From Luteolibacter algae (lineage in GTDB: Bacteria > Verrucomicrobiota > Verrucomicrobiia > Verrucomicrobiales > Akkermansiaceae): a stretch of 64,000 nucleotides of DNA. Every line of letters starts with the position of its first letter. Within the stretch, counting starts at the first letter, position 1. The stretch is taken from assembly GCF_042683045.1 (NCBI RefSeq), contig NZ_JBHUIT010000001.1:1-64000 (forward strand). The letters are read 5' to 3'. Below the pieces are notes generated by a model that saw only the letters and a program-made list of their open reading frames with translations, did no database searches and was not told the origin of the DNA. Positions 22,836 through 30,343 of the stretch are shown here, piece by piece. Both the position numbers and the translations under genes were made by a program.

Positions 22836-23556
22836 TTCGTCTGCGAAATTTTCCCCGCAGATAAAATACCAGGGAAAGGGAGAGAATGAGTATTAAGACG
22901 GCGACGATGGAAATATAAAGCCACGGAATTGGCAGCGGCATGGTGAAGCGGCTCTCGATGGGCTTCTTGAAAGCGGAAGCAAGGGGAGTTTCCCAAATCA
23001 GGGTTCGACCCTCGTTGGCAGTAAGAGTGGCGTTATGCGAGGTCGCCCGGTTGGGGAGATGGATGATGGTCGTCAGGCTGTGACCGCGTAGCTGGCTTTC
23101 CGGCAGAAAAATTGCGCCAGGCATTGCTTTCGGGAGGTTCACGAGACGTTTGAAATGAAGATCGGTGCCGGAAAACGTCACATCTGTTTCTCCGGCAAAA
23201 CCAGTTCCACCCTTCGGGAGCTTTTCTAGATTGGCTTCACCCAAGGCGTTTTTCAGGTCCAAAGCGTTTTCGAATGTGCAGGTGATATCCAGCTGCATTC
23301 TGCCATTTTCCTGTGAGCTGGATATCGTGTGGGAGCTGAAGGCGGAATTTCCGTCGAAGAAGGCTTCGATCATTTCGCGGACACCTGTTTCCCCTCCATA
23401 GAGTGTGGCTGCCTTCGCGGGAAAAATCACCTGGATACGGGCTGCTCCCGACGAATCCGCACTGATCCAGATCTCCTCACGCGTATCAAAACATGAGACA
23501 AGCAATGTGGCCAGAAGCCAGACGACGAGAAATTTGAGAATCCTTTTTTTCGGCAT
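22822..23556 (-). CDS. Putative lipoprotein with C-terminal membrane anchor
   Basis: A 244-residue protein with a lipoprotein signal MPKKRILKFLVVWLLATLLVSC (lipobox LLVSC), a periplasmic body, and a second hydrophobic segment WLYISIVAVLILILSLSLVFYL near the C-terminus followed by a basic tail (RGKFRRRITLR). An N-terminal lipid plus a C-terminal helix would hold the body to a membrane at both ends. The ATG at 23556 is chosen because the signal peptide starts there. It is the last gene of a three-gene minus operon and its end overlaps the preceding plus-strand gene by 14 bases. Family not recognised. Confidence 0.75.
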   Translation of the reverse strand: MPKKRILKFLVVWLLATLLVSCFDTREEIWISADSSGAARIQVIFPAKAATLYGGETGVREMIEAFFDGNSAFSSHTISSSQENGRMQLDITCTFENALDLKNALGEANLEKLPKGGTGFAGETDVTFSGTDLHFKRLVNLPKAMPGAIFLPESQLRGHSLTTIIHLPNRATSHNATLTANEGRTLIWETPLASAFKKPIESRFTMPLPIPWLYISIVAVLILILSLSLVFYLRGKFRRRITLR

Positions 23557-23570
23557 CGCGGAATTTGTTG

Positions 23571-24275
23571 TTACGCCAGCTGATCTGCGGAGCGTAGCAG
23601 GATATCGCCGATCTCCACATGAACGGGTGCCGTAAGGATCGTCATGATACAGTGGGCGACGTCCTCTGGCTGTAGCATTTTCATTCCCGCGCGTGTTTTG
23701 GAGAGCGTATCTTCCCGCCCCCTGAAGTAGTTTTCCAGAAGTGGTGTGTCGACAAAACCCGGCGAAACGCAAGCGACCTGAATCGGGGATTGGATGGCTT
23801 TCAGCTCGGAGCGGAGCGAGTCAGTGATTGCTCTAACGGCGAATTTTGTGGGGGCATAGAAGCCGCCGGAAGGGGGCACGCGGTGGCCGGACATGGAGGA
23901 AACATTGACGATGCGCCCGCCGGTTTTTGGAAAATGATTGAGGGAGAGCTGGCAGCATAAGGAGAGGGCCAGAACGTTGACCCTCCACATTTCCTCCCAA
24001 TCGGCCGGATTGCCATCGATAACGCGGGAGAGATAAGCGATGCCGGCGCAGTTCACCAATCCATCGATCTTTCCAAGGCGGTGAAAAATGGCCGTGGTTT
24101 CCTCGCGCGATGTCAGATCCGCCTTGATGGGAGATACGTCCGGATGGACCGCATTCGGGCGCCGCGTGACGCCGAGAACGTTCGCGTCATGGGTGAGAAG
24201 CTGCTCGCACAATGCCAGCCCGATGCCGCTGGAGGCACCGGTGACCAGAAATGTTTTGCCTTTGAGATGAATCAT
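23571..24275 (-). CDS. SDR family oxidoreductase
   Basis: A 234-residue short-chain dehydrogenase: GASSGIGLALCEQLL at the cofactor loop, NCAGIAYL, catalytic Ser in NVSSMSGHRVPP, and YAPTKFA with Tyr and Lys. The sequence suggests a cytoplasmic NAD(P)-dependent reductase of unknown substrate. Its start overlaps the stop of the upstream membrane-protein gene by four bases (ATGA), and the lipoprotein gene follows 14 bases later, so all three are co-translated or co-transcribed. Confidence 0.88.
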   Translation of the reverse strand: MIHLKGKTFLVTGASSGIGLALCEQLLTHDANVLGVTRRPNAVHPDVSPIKADLTSREETTAIFHRLGKIDGLVNCAGIAYLSRVIDGNPADWEEMWRVNVLALSLCCQLSLNHFPKTGGRIVNVSSMSGHRVPPSGGFYAPTKFAVRAITDSLRSELKAIQSPIQVACVSPGFVDTPLLENYFRGREDTLSKTRAGMKMLQPEDVAHCIMTILTAPVHVEIGDILLRSADQLA

Positions 24276-25186
24276 GGTTGTTGGGGCGGATACTGGAATA
24301 ATGAGGCTAGATCCGGCAAGTCAGCCGCGGATCGGGCGGGCTGGGATGATCTGATTTTTCCCTCATGGAAGACGAAGGCACCGGGCATTTGCAAGCCGTC
24401 TCCGGCAAGGTGGCCTACGCCACAGCCTTTGATGACAGAAATCGCTCCGCGCCACCAGACCTGCGGTCCGAAAAGCTCCAGAAAGCCGCCTTTTCCCAGA
24501 CCGAACGCGCGGTAGAGCTCGCAGCGTGGATCGGCAATGCGGAGTATATTTGAATTGTGGCCGAGGTAGTCGACCTCGGTCCCGGATTGGAGCATGTGGA
24601 CGAGAACCAGTGAGGCGTTGTTTTTTCTGGCCTCGCGCTCCAGATCTTGGAGTCCACGCAAAATCTGGCGGGTGAACGTGCAGCCGAAGTGCCTGAGAAA
24701 AACGAGAACCAAAGGTCTTTCCCCGGATGCCTTTGCGAGCGTTTCTCCCGAGGAAAGGCGGTAGACCGCGGATGCCTCAGCGATGGTATACGGGACGCCC
24801 CGGGATGGAGGAATCCCCGCGTGGGCACGGATTGCCGCCCAGAGAATATATAAATACGGGGGGAGCCAGATGATATCGTTGATCAGAAGTATCCATGAGG
24901 CCGTCACCGGTAAATCGTCTCTTGCAATCGCGGGAACAACAAATGCTACCGCGAGGATTGATTTGATCGCGCCAAGTAGGATTATCAGCCAGTTGCGGAT
25001 GGGATCGCGTGCGGAAAGAAGCAATGCCAGACCAAGTGCGCCGGAAATCAAACCAATGACTCTCCATAGGGCCGGATGTTCCGGACGCTGCAGCCCAAAC
25101 AGATCGTAGCACCCGCAAGGCCAGAAGTTTGCCCACGCGGCGAAGATCAGATGATAAAGCCCCGCGATGATGAGCACGAGTTTCAT
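24272..25186 (-). CDS. Membrane protein fused to a peroxiredoxin-like (thioredoxin-fold) domain
   Basis: The N-terminal ~125 residues hold about four membrane segments (LVLIIAGLYHLIFAAWANFWP, RVIGLISGALGLALLLSA, NWLIILLGAIKSILAVAFVVP, ASWILLINDIIWLPPYLYILW). The C-terminal ~170 residues resemble the AhpC/TSA-2 (peroxiredoxin-like) family: PLVLVFLRHFGCTFTRQILRGL, then DPRCELYRAFGLGKGG and GAFVFHEGKI. The usual CxxC at the front of the fold reads CTFT here, so only one cysteine remains. It may reduce or sense oxidants at the inner membrane. The ATG at 25186 is chosen over 25231 because the first helix starts right there. First gene of the minus operon. Confidence 0.75.
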   Translation of the reverse strand: MKLVLIIAGLYHLIFAAWANFWPCGCYDLFGLQRPEHPALWRVIGLISGALGLALLLSARDPIRNWLIILLGAIKSILAVAFVVPAIARDDLPVTASWILLINDIIWLPPYLYILWAAIRAHAGIPPSRGVPYTIAEASAVYRLSSGETLAKASGERPLVLVFLRHFGCTFTRQILRGLQDLEREARKNNASLVLVHMLQSGTEVDYLGHNSNILRIADPRCELYRAFGLGKGGFLELFGPQVWWRGAISVIKGCGVGHLAGDGLQMPGAFVFHEGKIRSSQPARSAADLPDLASLFQYPPQQP

Positions 25187-25351
25187 CCGGTGTAAAAGTC
25201 GGCAGTTGTTACCCTGGCAGGTGCGGTGCATTGTTTAGTTTATGAGGGAGCGGGAGCCGTGCAATGGGAGATTTCGCCATTGGGCGGGCGAGCGGAACTC
25301 CGGATCCGGTGAAAATGACTAAATAGGTTTCCGCGGAAAGCCGGCGAAACT

Positions 25352-25382
25352 AAAAAAGGAGCAACCGCTGATCGGTCGCTCC
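25352..25382 (-). terminator. Rho-independent terminator after the SPF-repeat gene
   Basis: On the minus strand GGAGCGACCG pairs with CGGTTGCTCC (one G-T pair) around ATCAG, followed by six T residues (25352-25357). It lies about 35 bases after the stop codon at 25416. Confidence 0.85.
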
Positions 25383-25415
25383 CTTTTCTGAAATATTGCG
25401 ATGCCGGTATCGTTC

Positions 25416-26369
25416 TTAGCGGCCGAGCTCGCGGGCTACGATCATTAGTGTCTCCCGGACACCTGGGGCAAAACCGCCATCGGTTTGAACGGCGAGAAGG
25501 GTGCGGCCCTCGCGGATGAACTCGATTGGGACGGAGCCGGAGTAGAGTTTGATCGGGCTACTGCCGAAGCCAAGATTGGAAATCACCGTTTTCAGTGCGT
25601 CCACGGCGGAAATATCCTGCTCGCTTACGCGGGCGATTTGACGGATGCCGGGAAGGGAGCGGGCACGTTGGAGAATCTCGTCCTTGGTCATTTCCCGGTC
25701 TACGCCAAAGATAGCGCGGAGCTCGAGTTGCTTGATTTCGAAGGAATCGGAATTCGAAGCACTCGCCGCCTGTGGGGCCGGGGCTGGCTGCGGAGATACC
25801 GCCTGTGGCTGCTGGGGCGCGGGTGCGGTCTGTTGAACCGGTGCAGGGGCGGGCGCTGTTTGTTGCTGCTCAGGAGACTGAACGGGAGCCGGTGCAGGCA
25901 CCGGGGAAGCATCTGCCTGTGGCCAGCTGCCGAAGGCGTTGCTCTGTGGTGCCGGTGCTTGGTTGCCGCTGGGTGCGAAAGGAGAGGCGGACGGAGCTTG
26001 CTGCGGTGCTGGTGCGGGTGCTGGCTTGGCGACCTCGAAAGGATTGCCTTTCAAAGCCTGCGGTTGTGCCTCGAAGCCAAAGCCTTGGGGCTCGGAAATC
26101 TGGAATGGTGATTCAGCTGTCTTGCGGCGCTCCGGAAGACGTACTGGCTGAGAATCCTCGGATGAATGGTTGTCATCCACGATGGCGAAAGGAGAATCCT
26201 TGCGAGCTTGCGGCTGTGCGGGAGCCGCTGCAAATGGACTGGCCGCGACAGGAGCTTCCGGGCGCTTTTCTGCTCCATTTGAGGCTACAGCGAAGGGAGA
26301 TGCCGGCGGCGCTGCTCCCTCTGAGGATGGACTAGTGAATGTATCGAAGATTCCGCGTGGTGAGCTCAT
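25416..26369 (-). CDS. Pro/Ala/Gln-rich linker protein with repeated SPF motifs
   Basis: A 317-residue protein in two parts. The first ~210 residues are low-complexity, rich in Pro, Ala and Gln, with six spaced short motifs: ASPFAVA, ASPFAAA, DSPFAIV, ESPFQIS, GNPFEVA and ASPFAPS. The last ~105 residues (DSFEIKQLELRAIFGVDREMTKDEILQRARSLPGIRQIARV... to the end) look like a compact mixed alpha/beta domain. There is no signal peptide or membrane segment, so it is probably cytoplasmic. Regularly spaced [SN]PF motifs in a disordered chain suggest multiple docking of a partner protein. No known family recognised. It is monocistronic with its own terminator. Confidence 0.75.
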   Translation of the reverse strand: MSSPRGIFDTFTSPSSEGAAPPASPFAVASNGAEKRPEAPVAASPFAAAPAQPQARKDSPFAIVDDNHSSEDSQPVRLPERRKTAESPFQISEPQGFGFEAQPQALKGNPFEVAKPAPAPAPQQAPSASPFAPSGNQAPAPQSNAFGSWPQADASPVPAPAPVQSPEQQQTAPAPAPVQQTAPAPQQPQAVSPQPAPAPQAASASNSDSFEIKQLELRAIFGVDREMTKDEILQRARSLPGIRQIARVSEQDISAVDALKTVISNLGFGSSPIKLYSGSVPIEFIREGRTLLAVQTDGGFAPGVRETLMIVARELGR

Positions 26370-26699
26370 AAGGATAAGGGGGTTGGAGGGGGACTAATTT
26401 CGAGAGGATACATAAACTAAGTAATCCCGAAATGTCGAGCTTTAATAACTAAAGTTTTATAAATTTGAGGCTATTTTTAAAAATACCGGACGCCAACGCT
26501 GGAATAGAGCAAGTTATGTTATCTGGTGGAGTTGGGTATAAACCGGATATTTCCGGAAGCGGTTGATAAGATATCCCTAGCTGAGGCTATCATTGCGATC
26601 TGCCGCAAAGATGAAGCATAATTTCCTAGGAACAATTGAATGGCCGGGCGTGGTCGTTCGCTTTCAAATCGTTCGCTATATCACGGAAGCGTTACCGCT
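26370..26699. other. AT-rich intergenic region between def and the SPF-repeat gene
   Basis: About 330 bases, clearly A/T-rich around 26,400-26,500, without a credible reading frame. It should hold the promoter of the SPF-repeat gene (minus). A short hairpin GAAGCG-TTAC-CGCTTC near 26,687-26,702 abuts the def stop codon. Nothing else was recognised. Confidence 0.35.
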
Positions 26700-27248
26700 T
26701 CATTTCGCGCCGATCAGGCGTTTCAGACGGTTTTTTACGCTGACCTTGCCTACCGCTGATAACCTATCGACGAAAAGTATGCCGTTCAGGTGGTCGATCT
26801 CGTGCTGAAGTGCGCGGGAAAGCAAACCGTCCGTTTCAATGATCAATGTGCTACCATCCAGCTGGGGAAGCGTCGCCTTCACATCCATCGGGCGGCGGAC
26901 TTCGCTGCGGATTCCCTGGATACTTAGGCAACCTTCGAAATCGGTATCCTTTTCCTGGCCGAATTCCAGTGTTGGGTTAATGAAAACCAGAGGCATGATT
27001 TCTTCCAGTTCGGCATCCTTGCCATTCACCTTGAGATAGGAGACACATTCCGGATCATGTGAGACATCGATCACCGCGAGCTGGAGGTCCACACCGATTT
27101 GCGGAGCGGCCAGCCCCACGCCATTGGCATCGACCATGGTCTCAAGCATATTGTCGACGAGTTCACGGAGTTCCGCATCGATGGTTTCGACGGGGCGGCA
27201 TTGTTGGCGGAGGATGGGATCGCCGTATTGGACGATGGGAAGAAGCAT
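26700..27248 (-). CDS. def: Peptide deformylase
   Basis: Removes the formyl group from the N-terminal methionine of new proteins. All three motifs are intact in 182 residues: GVGLAAPQIG near residue 43, EGCLSIQG (metal-binding Cys) near 105, and QHEIDHLNG (two metal His and the catalytic Glu) near 148. The start MLLPIVQYGDPILRQ is the usual one. It stands alone on the minus strand, divergent from the downstream membrane-protein operon. Confidence 0.97.
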   Translation of the reverse strand: MLLPIVQYGDPILRQQCRPVETIDAELRELVDNMLETMVDANGVGLAAPQIGVDLQLAVIDVSHDPECVSYLKVNGKDAELEEIMPLVFINPTLEFGQEKDTDFEGCLSIQGIRSEVRRPMDVKATLPQLDGSTLIIETDGLLSRALQHEIDHLNGILFVDRLSAVGKVSVKNRLKRLIGAK

Positions 27249-27351
27249 GCCCGGAGATTGAACGAGTGCGGAGAAACGTCCAATCCAGAAATATGAAAAC
27301 TGCGTTCAAGCAGTCCTTGCGGGGTGAAAAAGGCTCGCTAACTTCAGGGTC

Positions 27352-27975
27352 GTGAACGGAAAACGGGCGATAATTCTGAAAGTTTCGGCGATGCTGTTGA
27401 TCGTCTGGGTGATTGTTTTCGCGGTGAGAAGCGTGGCGGCGTCCAAAAAAATCACGGCAGAGCGGCTCGATAAGGAGCTTGCGGGTCTGAATTTTGCGGA
27501 TTGGTCCGAGAACCCGGGGTCCGGCTCCATCGCACAAAGACGTAAGAAGGAAATCCGGGATGTGGCGGAAATGGTGAATCGTCTGGATTTTGCGGAGCGC
27601 CAGAAGAATCGCGACAGCCGTGCGGGAGAGAATTTTTTCAAAAAGCTTAGCCAGGATGAAAAGAATCTTTTTATCGATCTAACGATTGTGGAGACGATGA
27701 GCCGTTTCATGGAGGCTCTGGATCAAATGCCCGAGGATCAGCGCAAAAAATTCGTCCAACAGGGGCTGAACGAAATCCGCGAGGGGCGCACCGAGGAAGA
27801 AATGGAGCGTGCGAAGGAGATGGATGAGAACCTGCTGACCAAAATCAGTGAAGAGGGCATGAAGGCGTATTTTGATAAAGCCAGTGCCGATACCAAGCTG
27901 GATCTTGCGCCACTGATGGAGGCGATGAACGAGGTGATGCAGGGCCTGCGGGGAAATGAATTCGGACCGAGATGA
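27352..27975 (+). CDS. Membrane-anchored coiled-coil hypothetical protein
   Basis: A 207-residue protein with one N-terminal membrane segment (IILKVSAMLLIVWVIVFAVRSV, about residues 7-28) and a highly charged helical remainder with repeated Phe-containing helices (FFKKLSQDEKNLFIDLTIVETMSRFMEALDQMPEDQRKKFVQQGLNEIREG). No family recognised; similar proteins are common next to pseudopilin genes in Verrucomicrobia by my recollection. Its stop codon overlaps the following pseudopilin start (ATGA), so it is the first gene of a coupled four-gene operon. Confidence 0.75.
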   Translation: MNGKRAIILKVSAMLLIVWVIVFAVRSVAASKKITAERLDKELAGLNFADWSENPGSGSIAQRRKKEIRDVAEMVNRLDFAERQKNRDSRAGENFFKKLSQDEKNLFIDLTIVETMSRFMEALDQMPEDQRKKFVQQGLNEIREGRTEEEMERAKEMDENLLTKISEEGMKAYFDKASADTKLDLAPLMEAMNEVMQGLRGNEFGPR

Positions 27976-28505
27976 AAGATCCATATCAAATTAAAGACGG
28001 TTTTACCCTCGTTGAGCTGCTGGTGGTCATCGCGATCATCGCCGCGTTGGCGGGGATTGCGGTGCCAGTGAGTAGTTCCATGATTGCCAAGGGACGCGAG
28101 GCCGCATGCCTTGGGAATCTGCGCTCGATCGGAGTGGGGCTGCAAAGCTACCTTTCCGATCACAATCAGAAACTTCCCGAGATGGCCCTGGGGCGTGAGA
28201 GCAAAAGTTCTGGAGAGCCGGTTCTGGAGACGGTTTTGTTGGAGTATCTGGAGAGTCCTGAGGTATTCCACTGTCCGGCGGATAAGGAGCAATTCGAAAA
28301 AACGGGTAGCAGTTATAACTGGAATCATACCCAGAATGGTCTCCACATCAGCCAGGTAGCATTTTTCGGGATTGAGGCGGGTCGCTCGGAGGCTGTGCCC
28401 CTGGTGAGTGATAAGGAAAGCTGGCATCCGGAAGGGACGAACTTTCTATACGCGGATTCCACCAGCTCGAACAAAGTGCGATTTGCAACCAATCGCGGAA
28501 AATGA
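27972..28505 (+). CDS. Prepilin-type (type II pseudopilin-like) protein
   Basis: The short leader MKDPYQIKDG is followed by the prepilin peptidase site G-FTLVELLVVIAIIAALAGIAVPV, with the conserved Glu at +5. After the helix comes the pattern common in Verrucomicrobia and Planctomycetes pseudopilins: CLGNLRSIGVGLQSYLSDHNQKLPE and, later, FHCPADKE and a TNFLYADSTSSNKV ending. Such proteins assemble in the inner membrane as minor pilins or secretion pseudopilins. It overlaps both neighbours by four bases, tying it to an ABC transporter, an unusual partner. Length 177 residues. Confidence 0.92.
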   Translation: MKDPYQIKDGFTLVELLVVIAIIAALAGIAVPVSSSMIAKGREAACLGNLRSIGVGLQSYLSDHNQKLPEMALGRESKSSGEPVLETVLLEYLESPEVFHCPADKEQFEKTGSSYNWNHTQNGLHISQVAFFGIEAGRSEAVPLVSDKESWHPEGTNFLYADSTSSNKVRFATNRGK

Positions 28506-29407
28506 GCACTATGTTGGAAGCAATCGGGCTGAGCAAAAAATTCGGAGGGAAACCAGCGCTGAAAGAGGTTTCGTTCCGTTTGGAACGTGGTGAGATCTAC
28601 GGGCTCCTTGGACACAATGGAGCGGGAAAAAGCACCTCTCTTGGAATTATCCTTGGAATGGTGGAGCCGGATCTTGGCGAGGTCCGTATCGATGGGGTGT
28701 CCGTGCAGGCAAAACGCAGCCAAGCCTTACGGAAAGTCGGCGCGATCTTTGAAGCACCAGCGTTTTACGACTACATGAGTGGCTGGGATAACTTGAAAAT
28801 TCTGATGAGCTATTCCGGTGGATTCGATGAAAAAGCAGCGAGGGAAGTGGTGGAACGGGTCGGTCTGGTGAAGCGAATCGGCTCCAAGGTGAGAACATAT
28901 AGCCACGGAATGAGGCAGCGTTTGGCGCTAGCACAGTCGCTCCTGCCGGAGCCGGAACTTTTGCTTCTTGATGAGCCGACGGATGGTCTGGATCCGGAAG
29001 GAATCAAGTGGTTCCGAGATTTTATACTCCAGCTGCGTGAGGAGAGGGGGATGACAGTTCTGTTCAATTCACATCTGCTTTCCGAGGTGGAGCTGATGTG
29101 CGACCGGGTGGCGATACTGCGTGAGGGGAAGCGGGTTTTCGAGGGCTCGGTGAAAAGTTTCCGGGACGATGTGCCGGTGTATGAGGTGCAGCTGGAACCA
29201 TGGGAAATGTGTATGCCGATCGTGCACGAGCTCGGTGGCGAGATCGTCGGACCGGGAAAGATATCGCTACCGCGCGGGATAGATCCCGCCGTGTTTGTGG
29301 AGCGTGCGATTCGTGCGGGAGCGAAGGTCCGCGAGTTTGCAAGAATACGGCGCTCTCTGGAAGACGTGTATATGGAAATCCTCAACGGAGAAGGTAGCCC
29401 GAACTGA
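28502..29407 (+). CDS. ABC transporter ATP-binding protein
   Basis: A 301-residue ATPase: Walker A GHNGAGKST, Q-loop near GAIFEAPAFYDYMSG, signature YSHGMRQRLALAQ (a variant of LSGGQ with H in second place), Walker B LLLLDEPTDGLDPEG and switch His in NSHLLSEVE. A ~80-residue C-terminal extension is typical of exporters of the CcmA/NatA group. It begins with an ATGA overlap on the pseudopilin gene, and the permease follows 36 bases later. The transported substrate is not known. Confidence 0.95.
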   Translation: MSTMLEAIGLSKKFGGKPALKEVSFRLERGEIYGLLGHNGAGKSTSLGIILGMVEPDLGEVRIDGVSVQAKRSQALRKVGAIFEAPAFYDYMSGWDNLKILMSYSGGFDEKAAREVVERVGLVKRIGSKVRTYSHGMRQRLALAQSLLPEPELLLLDEPTDGLDPEGIKWFRDFILQLREERGMTVLFNSHLLSEVELMCDRVAILREGKRVFEGSVKSFRDDVPVYEVQLEPWEMCMPIVHELGGEIVGPGKISLPRGIDPAVFVERAIRAGAKVREFARIRRSLEDVYMEILNGEGSPN

Positions 29408-29443
29408 TTCCCGCCAGCAGTAGTTCTTCGAAAACTTTCCAAT

Positions 29444-30292
29444 ATGATCTTTATTCAACAACTCACGGGCGAGCTCAAAAAACTCTTTGCCCGCCCGCGG
29501 ACGTGGATGGGCTATGGGGCATTTTTGGCGATGGAGGCGCTGATTCTCGCGGTTTATAAATTGGAAGCCAGCCAGCGGCACATGCGTGGACTTGTGGAGC
29601 GCAATGGCCTGGAATTCAGCACTTACTATAGTTCCTTGACGATCACTTTTACGATCATGCTGCTAAGTATGTTTTTGCTGGGCTCGATCTACTTCGCACT
29701 GGTCGCGGGGGATATTGTTGCGAAGGAAAACGAGGATGGAAATCTGCGGATGGTTTTCGCGCGTCCGATCAGTCGGCTGAGGCTGCTTTTGGTGAAATAC
29801 ACAGCGGTATGTCTCTATACATTCAGCTTCGTGTTTTTCGTTGGCATCAGCGGATATGCGATGGCGGTTGCGGCCGTAGGGATGGATGGCGGGCTTTTTG
29901 TGATGGAGCCAAAAATGAAGATCTTTGCCGCTTATCCGGATTGGTGGGACGGTGCGGGCCGGCTGGCGCTGTCTGCGGCTGGAATCGGCGTGAGTATGAT
30001 CACGCTGTCATCAATCGCGTTCATGTTTTCCTGTTTCAAAATCAAGCCCGCCGCCGCTACGATCATCACGCTTACTATTCTCTTCGTGGATATGATTTTA
30101 CAGGGTTTTCCATTTTTCAAACCCTATGAGAGCTACTTTGTCACATGGCGGATGAGCGCCTGGATTTTCCTCATGGAGCAACATATTTCCTGGCCGAAGA
30201 TCGTAGAAAGCTACGCGTTCCTCTTCGGGCTGAATTTCACATTATTTGCGATTGGTTGGCTTGCGTTCCAGCTGCGCGACTTCAAGACCTGA
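29444..30292 (+). CDS. ABC-2 type transporter permease
   Basis: A 282-residue membrane protein with about six hydrophobic segments (for example SLTITFTIMLLSMFLLGSIYFALVAGDIVA, YTAVCLYTFSFVFFVGISGYAMAVAA, AATIITLTILFVDMILQGFPFF, YAFLFGLNFTLFAIGWLAFQL). The cytoplasmic motif VAKENEDGNLRMVFARPISRLRLLLVKY is the standard ABC-2 coupling segment. It works with the ATPase encoded just upstream. The last gene of the coupled operon. Confidence 0.92.
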   Translation: MIFIQQLTGELKKLFARPRTWMGYGAFLAMEALILAVYKLEASQRHMRGLVERNGLEFSTYYSSLTITFTIMLLSMFLLGSIYFALVAGDIVAKENEDGNLRMVFARPISRLRLLLVKYTAVCLYTFSFVFFVGISGYAMAVAAVGMDGGLFVMEPKMKIFAAYPDWWDGAGRLALSAAGIGVSMITLSSIAFMFSCFKIKPAAATIITLTILFVDMILQGFPFFKPYESYFVTWRMSAWIFLMEQHISWPKIVESYAFLFGLNFTLFAIGWLAFQLRDFKT

Positions 30293-30343
30293 AGCCCTAA
30301 TTTGCTTGTATCTGCCTGCCTTTCTTGGGATCAGCGGGTGCTT

